Assembly: GCA_036269895.1 (NCBI GenBank)
Contig: DATBDN010000100.1
Span: forward strand, 1-5,908
DNA: 5,908 nucleotides
Direction: 5' to 3'
Source: DATBDN01 sp036269895
GTDB taxonomy: Bacteria > Actinomycetota > Thermoleophilia > Solirubrobacterales > Thermoleophilaceae
This document shows positions 1 to 5,477 of this stretch, in pieces (the stretch's first letter is position 1; every line of letters begins with the position of its first letter). A model generated the notes under the pieces. That model did no database searches, was not told where the DNA came from, and saw only the letters and a list, made by a program, of their open reading frames with translations. The position numbers were made by a program, and so were the translations under genes.

Positions 1-1
1 C

Positions 2-2404
2 ATCGCAGAAATCGACAGCTTCGCGATGTTCCACCCGGACGGGCGGCGCTATGCCCCCTCGGAATGGATGCTCGCCCGTTCGCTCGCGTCCGAAGAGGTC
101 ATCGTCGACGAGGAATTCTTCAGACTCGAGGGCGGCGCTCGAATCTCGTACTACGCCAGCTCGTACCCGGTCTACGACAGTCGCGGAAACCTGGTGGCAG
201 CGGTCGGCGTCGCACGCGATGCGACGACCGAGCAGCGCGCGAACAGCGAGCGCGCTTACCACAGCAGTCTCCTGGATAACGTCGACGACGCCGTCGTCGG
301 GACGGATGCGGACTTTTGCCTGACGGTGTGGAACCGGGGCGCCGAGAGGCTCTACGGGTTCAGCGCCGACGAGGTCCTCGGTCGGCCGGCGCGCGAGGTG
401 GCGAGCTACGCCGGCGACCAATCTCGGCTGGATCTCGAGCGCGAACTGCTCGAGAGAGACCGCACGCGGGTCGCGATTGCCGCCTACCGCAAGGATGGCA
501 CGCCGATCCAGGTCGAGCTGACCTCGGCGGCGGTGCGCGATGCCGATGGCACGGTGACCGGCTACCTCGGAATCCACCGGGACATGACGGCGCAGAAGCG
601 CGCCGAGCAGGAACGCACGCGTCGCGCCTACCAGCAGAGCCGCGTGGCCTCCCTGGGACTGCGCGCGCTCGGCCGCGGCGACCTGCAGGCAGTGCTCGAC
701 GAAGCGACCGAGGCGGTCTCGGACGGCATCGGCGTCCCGCTGGTGGCAATCGCGGAGGTGCTTCCCGGCGGCGAGGCGCTTGCCCTGAGGGCCGGAGTCG
801 GCTGGCGGGAAGGCGTGGTTGGAACCGGGAAAGGCACCGCGCGCCGCCGGTCATTCGCCGGCTACGCGGTCATGGCAGGTCAACCCGTCGTGAGCGCCGA
901 CCTCGAAGCGGATCCGCGATTCGAGATCTCCCCCTTCCTGCGAGCGTATGCCCCGGCGAGCGGCGTGGCCGTCGTAATCGCAGGCCGCCGCAGCCCGTTC
1001 GGCGCGCTCGCTGTCTTCTCGACGACGGCGCGCTCGTTCGCTGTCCAGGAGGTCGACTTCCTGCAGGCAGTCGCGAACGTCGTCTCCATTTCGGTCGACC
1101 GCGCGGAATCGGAGAACCTGATCGTCGCGGCGCTCGAGGCGGAGCGCCGGCGGATCGCGCGCGACCTCCATGACCAGGCGCTTCAGGACCTGACCGACGC
1201 GCTCGCGGAGGCAAGCGCCGCCGAGACCGCCGCCGGCGAAGGTGAGACCGCGGAGCGGCTCGCGCATCTCGTCCCGACTCTGAGGCGGACGGGTCAACAG
1301 GTGCGCGCGGCGATCTACGACCTGCAGCTGGACGCGGAAGGGAAGCGATCGGTTCGCGAGCTGCTTGTAGGGCTCGTGAACGTCCAGCGCGAGCTCGCCC
1401 CCGACTGCCACATCGAGCTCGAAGGCGACCGCGAGGTCCCGGAAGACGTGCTCGGCAGCGTCGGCACCCGGCTGCTGCAAGGCGTCCGCGAGGCCCTGGT
1501 GAACGCCCGCCGGCACTCGGGCGCCACCGCAATCAGAGTCAAGGCAGAGCGCGAGGACGATCAGCTGTGCGTCGAGGTCTCGGATGACGGCCGCGGATTC
1601 GACGTCGACGCGCCGCCCGCGAACGGGTGGACGGGGATCAACGGCATGCGCGAGCGCGTGGAGCAGGTCGGAGGCGGCCTGACGATCCGGAGCACCGGCG
1701 CGGGCACGACCGTGCGGCTTTGCGTCCGGCTCGAAGCAGTCGCGGACGTGGCGCAGCGCAAGGCGCGCGTTCTCTTGGTCGAGGATCACGCCATCGTCCG
1801 TGAGGCGATCGCCGCGATGTTCGCGCGCGAGGCGGACTTCGACGTCGTCGGGCAGGCGGCTTCGCTGGCCGAAGCGCGTTCCATGCTCGAGGATGTCGAC
1901 GTCGCGGTGGTCGATCTCGCGCTTCCCGACGGCTTCGGAGGTGACGTCATCAGGGATCTGCGCGAGGTGAACCCGCACGCACAGGCGCTCGCGCTCACCG
2001 CCGCCGACCGGGGCGATATCGCCCGTGCGATCGAGAGCGGCGCTGCAGGGACACTGACCAAGACCGCCGGCCTCGACGAGGTCGTCGAAGCCGTGCGCCG
2101 CCTGCGCGCCGGCGAGACGCTGGTCCCGGTCGAGGAGCTCGTCGACCTGCTGCGCCTTGCCGCGCGTGATCGCGACCGCGAGCGCGACGACCGCCGGATG
2201 ACCGAGAGCCTGAGCCCGCGCGAGTGCGAAGTGCTTCAGCTGCTGGCCGACGGACTGGGCAGCCAGGACATCGCCAAGCGGCTGCACATCACCTTGAGAA
2301 CCGAGCGCAATCACGTGGCGAGCATCCTCTCGAAGCTCGGTGTCCACTCCCGCCTGCAGGCGCTGCTCTTCGCCCTGCGCTACGGGGTCGTCGGGATCCG
2401 CTGA
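2..2404 (+). CDS. Hybrid NarL-type sensor kinase fused to its response regulator (PAS-PAS-GAF-HisKA_3-HATPase-REC-HTH_LuxR), 5' partial
   Basis: The frame is open to the window edge; the first ATG (26) lies inside a PAS domain, so the true start is upstream. Numbering from that Met: the end of a PAS domain (1-70, ending VGVARDATTEQ); a second PAS (78-195, ending GYLGIHRDMTAQKRAEQ); GAF (about 205-365); HisKA_3 H-box ERRRIARDLHDQALQ with phospho-acceptor His382; HATPase with N-box REALVNARRHSG (Asn493), G1 box DDGRGF (521-525) and GWTGINGMRERV; receiver from 580 with acidic Glu586/Asp587, acceptor Asp630 (VVDLALPDG), Thr658 and Lys679; LuxR HTH 728-780 (LSPRECEVLQLLADG, NHVASILSKLGVHSR). No membrane segment is visible, so it is probably a cytoplasmic sensor that autophosphorylates, passes phosphate to its own receiver and binds DNA. 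In most NarL-type systems kinase and regulator are separate proteins; here only about ten residues join them. All catalytic residues are present. The ligand and target genes are unknown. Confidence 0.93.
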   Translation: MAEIDSFAMFHPDGRRYAPSEWMLARSLASEEVIVDEEFFRLEGGARISYYASSYPVYDSRGNLVAAVGVARDATTEQRANSERAYHSSLLDNVDDAVVGTDADFCLTVWNRGAERLYGFSADEVLGRPAREVASYAGDQSRLDLERELLERDRTRVAIAAYRKDGTPIQVELTSAAVRDADGTVTGYLGIHRDMTAQKRAEQERTRRAYQQSRVASLGLRALGRGDLQAVLDEATEAVSDGIGVPLVAIAEVLPGGEALALRAGVGWREGVVGTGKGTARRRSFAGYAVMAGQPVVSADLEADPRFEISPFLRAYAPASGVAVVIAGRRSPFGALAVFSTTARSFAVQEVDFLQAVANVVSISVDRAESENLIVAALEAERRRIARDLHDQALQDLTDALAEASAAETAAGEGETAERLAHLVPTLRRTGQQVRAAIYDLQLDAEGKRSVRELLVGLVNVQRELAPDCHIELEGDREVPEDVLGSVGTRLLQGVREALVNARRHSGATAIRVKAEREDDQLCVEVSDDGRGFDVDAPPANGWTGINGMRERVEQVGGGLTIRSTGAGTTVRLCVRLEAVADVAQRKARVLLVEDHAIVREAIAAMFAREADFDVVGQAASLAEARSMLEDVDVAVVDLALPDGFGGDVIRDLREVNPHAQALALTAADRGDIARAIESGAAGTLTKTAGLDEVVEAVRRLRAGETLVPVEELVDLLRLAARDRDRERDDRRMTESLSPRECEVLQLLADGLGSQDIAKRLHITLRTERNHVASILSKLGVHSRLQALLFALRYGVVGIR

Positions 2405-2423
2405 GCCCGGCCACGCGGGGCTC
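2403..2423 (+). terminator. GC-rich hairpin at the end of the kinase gene (weak terminator candidate)
   Basis: GAGCCC (2403-2408, overlapping the TGA stop) can pair with GGGCTC (2418-2423) around a 9-base loop. A second GGGCTC at 2430-2435 could pair with the same arm instead. No T-run follows, so intrinsic termination is doubtful. The 87-base spacer to the sigma gene (2405-2491) shows no convincing promoter, and read-through into the sigma gene is possible. Confidence 0.25.
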
Positions 2424-2491
2424 CAGCCTGGGCTCGCTGCCGCGCGCTCCGCTAGTGCAAACGACCTACGCGAAGATGAGCTGCATAGCCC

Positions 2492-3691
2492 GTGAGCGAT
2501 GTGGTGGGCTCGGGCAATCCTCTTCCAGAGGAGAGCGCAGGTCCGCCGTCCGTGATCCCAAGCCGCTGCAAATCTGAGCCGGAGTTGGTCGCTGCTGCGG
2601 CGGGTGGAGACGGCCGTGCGCTGGAGCAGCTCGTCGAGGTCTTTGCGCCGCACATCGCTGGGATTGCGCGTATCTACCGGAACAACCGCGCGGTCGAACG
2701 ATCTGAGCTGATCCAGGCTGGCGTTGTGGGGCTGCTGCGAGCTCTCGGGCGCTACGACGCGTCGCGCGGCACTCCGTTCTGGCCCTACGCCTCCTGGTGG
2801 GTAAGGCAATCGATGCAGCACTTGGTCGCGGAGATGACGCGCCAGGTGGTTCTCTCCGATCGTGCGTTGCGTCGGCTGAGCCGGATCAAGGACGCATGGA
2901 GCGCATGGGTGCGGGCGCACGGACGCGAGCCGACCGTGCGGGAGCTCGCGGACGCCTGCGGCTGCAGACGCAAGGACCTGGAGCGTCTCTTGGCTGCCGA
3001 GCTTCCAGCGAGGGGGCTCGAAGAGCCGGTCGGCGGCAGCGCGGCGGACCGCGGGAGCGCCACACTCGCGGAGCGTGTCGCCGACGAGACCAGTGGCGAC
3101 GCGTACGAGGCGGTTGCGGACCGGACGCGGCTCGACGAACTGCGCGCGCGCTGCGCCGAGCTTCCTCAGCGTGAGCGTCATGTCGTCTACGAGCACTACG
3201 GGCTCGTTGGGCGCGCACGTACACTCCGCGAGATCGCGGGGGAGCTCTCTCTGAGCGTCGAGCGCGTTCGCCAGATCGAGGAAGTCGCGCTGACGAGGCT
3301 GCGGGACGCCATCGATTCAGAGCGCGGTTCGCCGGGCGACCGGCGACCGGCCCTTGTGCTGCGGCCCGTCGACCCCGGCGACTCGCCGAGCGCGTTGCGC
3401 GCATCGCTCACGCGCGAACTTGCGGGCGAGCACTGCGGCGCCTCCGTAACACGAAGCCTCGTCACCGCGACGCACGAGATCACCGCCGGCATCTGGCTCC
3501 GCGGCCGCCCGCCACGCGAGGTCCGAGTGGGACGGAAGAACGGCGCGGCGGTGTGCGAGGTCTCAGACCCAGCGGCCGGACCGACCAGCCGCGTAGCGGC
3601 CGCGATTGTCGTGGGTCAGACGTCTCGGATCGACCGCATCGGGCCACGGAACGCCCGCTCCTTCAGGCTCTGGGCGCTGTCGCGATCCTGA
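2492..3691 (+). CDS. Sigma-70 family RNA polymerase sigma factor with a degenerate HATPase/anti-sigma-like C-terminal domain
   Basis: A 399-residue group 2/3 sigma factor that directs RNA polymerase to promoters. Region 2 spans about 31-115 (core-binding part ALEQLVEVF...; -10 recognition part GTPFWPYASWWVRQSMQH). Region 3 spans about 128-170 (HGREPTVRELADACG). Region 4 spans about 216-274, with HTH TLREIAGELSLSVERVRQIE for the -35 element. Such proteins normally end here; this one continues about 125 residues. Positions 300-399 resemble HATPase_c_2 (RsbW/SpoIIAB type): a helix leading to ATHEITAGIWLRG (N-box), REVRVGRKNGAAVCEVSDP (strands and G1 box), then an eroded glycine segment. Glu329 is kept, but the Mg-binding Asn is Gly333, the G1 box is DPAAG, and the protein stops where the last strands should follow. 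The start is GTG 2492, just after an in-frame TAG at 2486-2488. GTG 2552 is an alternative, with purine-rich AGAGGAGAG upstream (2527-2535) but at long spacing; both precede region 2. The sigma assignment is firm; the C-terminal reading is inference. Confidence 0.9.
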   Translation: MSDVVGSGNPLPEESAGPPSVIPSRCKSEPELVAAAAGGDGRALEQLVEVFAPHIAGIARIYRNNRAVERSELIQAGVVGLLRALGRYDASRGTPFWPYASWWVRQSMQHLVAEMTRQVVLSDRALRRLSRIKDAWSAWVRAHGREPTVRELADACGCRRKDLERLLAAELPARGLEEPVGGSAADRGSATLAERVADETSGDAYEAVADRTRLDELRARCAELPQRERHVVYEHYGLVGRARTLREIAGELSLSVERVRQIEEVALTRLRDAIDSERGSPGDRRPALVLRPVDPGDSPSALRASLTRELAGEHCGASVTRSLVTATHEITAGIWLRGRPPREVRVGRKNGAAVCEVSDPAAGPTSRVAAAIVVGQTSRIDRIGPRNARSFRLWALSRS

Positions 3692-3713
3692 GGGCGGGCC
3701 AAGCGCTCCGTTG

Positions 3714-3741
3714 TTGAATGCGCTCGCAGGCGGCCTATCCC
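3714..3741 (+). promoter_or_regulatory. Possible sigma-70-type promoter ahead of the stress-protein fragment
   Basis: TTGAAT (3714-3719), a 16-base spacer and TATCCC (3736-3741) make a weak -35/-10 pair. The predicted start of transcription would fall near the GTG at 3749, giving a leaderless transcript. The same geometry appears at 4816-4852. Matches to consensus are partial, so this is tentative. Confidence 0.22.
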
Positions 3742-3748
3742 CGCCAGA

Positions 3749-3859
3749 GTGACAAAGCCAACCGTCGTTGGCTACGACCCCCGCACATCCAACCACGCCC
3801 CGGTCGACTTCGGGACGCTCGCCACCGCCTCGGAGGCCGCCGGGGCGGCGGCCCGTTAG
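3749..3859 (+). pseudogene. 36-codon fragment resembling the N-terminus of a universal stress protein (UspA family)
   Basis: GTG 3749 opens a frame of 36 codons ending in TAG (3857-3859). Its start, TKPTVVGYDPRTSNHAPVDFG, matches the style of the first beta-strand, the ATP-loop Asp and the first helix of actinobacterial Usp domains (V-V-G-x-D). Usp proteins are normally about 140 residues or more; here the nucleotide-binding G-rich motif and the rest of the fold are absent and were not found in the other forward frames downstream. Codons are G/C-rich at position 3, as in real genes nearby. There is no Shine-Dalgarno sequence, but a weak promoter sits at leaderless distance. The stop overlaps the ribosome-binding site of the HAD gene, so the piece could now act as a leader ORF. 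It is either a relic of a deleted stress-protein gene or a short coding leader; family membership rests on about 22 residues only. Confidence 0.4.
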
Positions 3860-3863
3860 GGGG
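3858..3863 (+). promoter_or_regulatory. Ribosome-binding site supporting the GTG 3874 start
   Basis: AGGGGG lies 10 bases before GTG 3874 and partly overlaps the TAG stop of the upstream 36-codon frame. It favours 3874 over the in-frame ATG at 3718, which has no comparable site and would add 52 low-complexity, Arg/Gly-rich residues that look like an out-of-frame reading. Confidence 0.45.
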
Positions 3864-3873
3864 CGCGGCCGAA

Positions 3874-4698
3874 GTGACGTCATCCTTGAAATCGCAGCAG
3901 TACGCGCAATCGCCGCCGGACGACAGACCCCAGCGGCATTCCTGGCTGATGGATCTGGACGGCGTGCTCGTGTCAGAGGACCAGCCGGTCGCGGGCGCTG
4001 ATCGCTTCCTGGCGAAGCTCCGGGAGTTCGGCGTCCGGTTTCTGGTCCTCACCAACAACTCGATCTACACGCCGCGTGATCTCTCGGCGCGCCTGCGGCG
4101 CGCAGGCCTCGAGGTCCCGGAGCAGGCGATCTGGACGTCCGCGCTGGCCACTGCGCGATTCCTCGAGTATCAGCGCCCGGGCGCGTCCGTGTTCGTGATC
4201 GGCGAGGCGGGGACGACGACTGCGCTGCACGAGGCGGGTTTTACGCTCACCGACCGGGACCCGGATTACGTCATTCTGGGAGAGACGAGGACCTACGGCT
4301 TCGAGCGGATCACACGCGCGATTCGCCTGATCTTGGCCGGCGCTCGATTCATCGCGACGAACCCCGACCCGACCGGCCCAAGCACCCAGGGTCCGCTTCC
4401 TGCCACCGGCGCAGTCGCGGCGCTCATCAGCCGCGCCACGGGGGTGGCGCCGTACTTCGTCGGCAAGCCCAATCCGTTCATGATGCGTTCCGCGCTCAAC
4501 GCTCTGGAGACACACTCGGAGTCCACGATCATCGTCGGAGATCGCATGGATACCGACATCGTCGCCGGCCTGGAGGCCGGTCTCGAAACCGTCCTCGTGC
4601 TGAGCGGAGTGACTACGCGCGCACACGCAGACACCTATCCATATCGGGCGTCCCGAGTCGTGGAGTCGGTGGCGGACCTCCTCGACGCCGTCGCGTGA
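3874..4698 (+). CDS. HAD superfamily IIA (NagD-like) phosphatase
   Basis: A 274-residue protein from GTG 3874, a normal length for the NagD/p-nitrophenylphosphatase group of HAD phosphohydrolases, which remove phosphate from small sugar or nucleotide phosphates in the cytoplasm. Motif I is DLDG (nucleophile Asp27, acid/base Asp29), motif II is LTNNS (Thr60, Asn61), motif III is GKPNP (Lys198), and motif IV is GDRMDTD (Asp223, Asp228, Mg2+ binding). Between motifs II and III is a C2-type cap with the family signature ATNPDPTGP...PATGAVAALI (161-184). All catalytic residues are present, so the enzyme should be active; the substrate cannot be told from sequence. The start was chosen by the ribosome-binding site and because the residues before it are not family-like. 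It lies 182 bases after the sigma gene, and a perfect palindrome covers its stop codon. Confidence 0.9.
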   Translation: MTSSLKSQQYAQSPPDDRPQRHSWLMDLDGVLVSEDQPVAGADRFLAKLREFGVRFLVLTNNSIYTPRDLSARLRRAGLEVPEQAIWTSALATARFLEYQRPGASVFVIGEAGTTTALHEAGFTLTDRDPDYVILGETRTYGFERITRAIRLILAGARFIATNPDPTGPSTQGPLPATGAVAALISRATGVAPYFVGKPNPFMMRSALNALETHSESTIIVGDRMDTDIVAGLEAGLETVLVLSGVTTRAHADTYPYRASRVVESVADLLDAVA

Positions 4699-4710
4699 GC
4701 TACGTAGCTC
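4697..4710 (+). repeat. Perfect 14-bp palindrome at the HAD stop codon
   Basis: GAGCTACGTAGCTC reads the same on both strands and overlaps the TGA stop (4696-4698). As RNA it could fold as a 5-bp stem with an ACGT loop; as DNA it could be a dimer binding site. No T-run follows, so a classic terminator is unlikely. Confidence 0.5.
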
Positions 4711-4729
4711 GAACGCCCTCCGAACCTGC

Positions 4730-4819
4730 GTTGCAATCACGAAGGAGATCGATACGGCTGGCGGCGATGTCGAGGCGGGGATCGTGGCGGCACTGGACGG
4801 CCCGGTCGCCGCGCCTTGA
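4730..4819 (+). other. Coding-like scrap in the spacer, possible gene remnant
   Basis: One forward frame ending in TGA (4817-4819) reads VAITKEIDTAGGDVEAG followed by IVAALDGPVAAP. Codons have G mostly at position 1 and G/C mostly at position 3, as in neighbouring genes. No ATG or GTG start lies at a useful place; AAGGAG at 4742-4747 has no start codon at normal spacing and is simply two codons of this frame. I do not recognise the family. It may be the tail of a deleted gene or chance in GC-rich DNA. Confidence 0.15.
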
Positions 4820-4843
4820 CGCGCGCCGCGCCCGGCCTAGAGA
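4816..4843 (+). promoter_or_regulatory. Sigma-70-type promoter for a leaderless dehydratase-like gene
   Basis: TTGACG (4816-4821, five of six matches to the -35 consensus) is followed after 16 bases by TAGAGA (4838-4843) as a -10 element. The transcript start would fall at about 4850-4852, right at the ATG at 4852, so the mRNA would have essentially no leader. This explains the lack of a clear Shine-Dalgarno site. It also argues against the in-frame TTG at 4816 as a start, since that TTG is the -35 box. Confidence 0.42.
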
Positions 4844-4851
4844 TACATGCG

Positions 4852-5244
4852 ATGGCAGCCAGCAGCCGCCTCCTCGACCTCATGGACGTTCCCGAGCCGG
4901 CCGCGATCGAACTCGGGCTCGACGGGCATCCGCACGTCATCTACCTCCCGCCCGAGCTGGCGCAGGCAATCGCGGCGCAGGAGGACTGGTGGCGCGAGCA
5001 CGCCACCCTCGGCCGCGATTTTGCCTTCAAGGACTTCGACGAGGCGTGGGAGTTCGCCGGGATGATCGCCGAACACGCGATCGACCATTGGCGGCGGCCG
5101 GCGATGACCATCTCCCAGGGCCACGTCCGCCTGAGGATCAGGAACCCGAACAACGCTGGCCTTACCCTTGCCGAGCTGCGGCTGGCCGCGAAGGTAAATG
5201 CCGTGCTCGACTCCGTGCAGCCAGCGACCTCAGGCAGGTATTGA
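4852..5244 (+). CDS. Pterin-4a-carbinolamine dehydratase-like protein with a degenerate active site
   Basis: A 130-residue protein. Residues about 36-120 match the PCD/DCoH fold: a helix with a Trp-rich turn (EDWWREH), FAFKDFDEAWEFAGMIAEHA (strand then helix 1), DHWRRPAMTISQGHVRLRI (second strand pair) and AGLTLAELRLAAKVNAVL (last helix). True dehydratases use three histidines, in a DHHP-like motif and a TH(D/E)-x-x-GL motif, to remove water from 4a-hydroxytetrahydropterin. Here His79 of the first motif is kept, its partner is Trp80, and the third is replaced by a segment RNPNNAGL (97-104). Dehydratase activity is therefore doubtful; a binding or regulatory role like DCoH is possible. The N-terminal 35 residues (LMDVPEPAAIELGLDGHPHVIYL region) are an extra piece not typical of the family. 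The start ATG 4852 fits the leaderless promoter. No pterin-dependent hydroxylase gene is visible nearby. Confidence 0.72.
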   Translation: MAASSRLLDLMDVPEPAAIELGLDGHPHVIYLPPELAQAIAAQEDWWREHATLGRDFAFKDFDEAWEFAGMIAEHAIDHWRRPAMTISQGHVRLRIRNPNNAGLTLAELRLAAKVNAVLDSVQPATSGRY

Positions 5245-5261
5245 TTCTCCTGCTGAGCTGC

Positions 5262-5477
5262 TTAAAGCGAGCGCGCGGGGGTCCGTGGGTCGGTACTCCG
5301 CCGACCCGCCGCGAGGCGGCTCGGCACGTCGCGCGCATCGAACGACACGGTCAAGCGGGCGTAGCCGACAAAGTCATCCCCGTCTCCGGCGGTCGTCCGC
5401 GCCGCAGTCTCTGACGCCGATGCAGAACGGTCGTCGGCTGGTCCCCAAATGGTCCCCGGACGATGGATGCAGTTCAT
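5262..5477 (-). CDS. Doubtful 71-codon ORF overlapping the reductase stop (ATGA)
   Basis: On the minus strand, ATG at 5477-5475 overlaps the reductase stop TGA (5476-5474) as ATGA, the usual layout for translationally coupled genes. The product has no recognised domain; its middle reads GDGDDFVGYARLTVSFDARD and its end is Arg/Pro-rich. Third-position G/C is moderate in the first half and higher in the second. The overlapping hairpins and the tandem TGGTCCCC repeat both lie inside it, which argues for non-coding sequence. Kept only because of the overlap geometry. Confidence 0.15.
   Translation of the reverse strand: MNCIHRPGTIWGPADDRSASASETAARTTAGDGDDFVGYARLTVSFDARDVPSRLAAGRRSTDPRTPARSL
5285..5319. 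terminator. Two overlapping GC hairpins between convergent genes
   Basis: GTGGGTCGG (5285-5293) pairs with CCGACCCGC (5301-5309), nine pairs including one G-U, around a 7-base loop. CCGCC (5306-5310) pairs with GGCGG (5315-5319) around a GCGA (GNRA-type) loop. The two share bases 5306-5309, so they exclude each other. They lie about 40 bases past the dehydratase-like gene and face the convergent reductase gene, a fitting place for termination from one or both sides. Neither has a T-run, so factor-dependent or attenuated termination is more likely than a classic intrinsic terminator. Confidence 0.35.
5439..5457. repeat. Tandem TGGTCCCC direct repeat, 11-bp period
   Basis: TGGTCCCC occurs at 5439-5446 and again at 5450-5457, separated by AAA. 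An 11-bp period puts both copies on nearly the same face of the helix, as in tandem protein-binding sites. It lies just past the 3' end of the reductase gene. It could also be a fragment of an integration junction, but no integrase or tRNA gene is present in the window. Confidence 0.4.

Noticed and set aside
316..1173. A 285-codon plus-strand frame inside the kinase gene
   Set aside because: Arg/Gly/Ala-rich out-of-frame reading of the PAS/GAF region; no domain.
851..3196. A 781-codon open frame on the minus strand across the kinase and sigma genes
   Set aside because: It is antisense to two genes with clear domains and runs through the spacer between them; long stop-free antisense frames are expected with GC-rich codon use. 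The product shows no recognisable domain.
3718..3873. Upstream extension of the HAD protein to ATG 3718
   Set aside because: The added 52 residues are Arg/Gly-rich and unlike the family, the ATG lacks a ribosome-binding site, and another frame in the same stretch looks like a stress-protein N-terminus.
3973..4740. A 255-codon minus-strand frame opposite the HAD gene
   Set aside because: Antisense to a gene with all four HAD motifs; composition is that of a shadow frame.
4742..4769. AAGGAG as a ribosome-binding site for a gene starting at ATG 4767
   Set aside because: Spacing of 19 bases is too long and the frame from 4767 is an Arg-rich shadow.
4695..5414. A 239-codon plus-strand frame with a GTGA overlap to the HAD stop
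   Set aside because: Very Arg-rich and out of frame with the PCD-like gene it covers; the overlap is coincidental and no family features are seen.
5245..5473. tRNA or small RNA gene in the convergent spacer
   Set aside because: No cloverleaf, T-loop or CCA-like end could be found; only the hairpins and the tandem 8-mer stand out.
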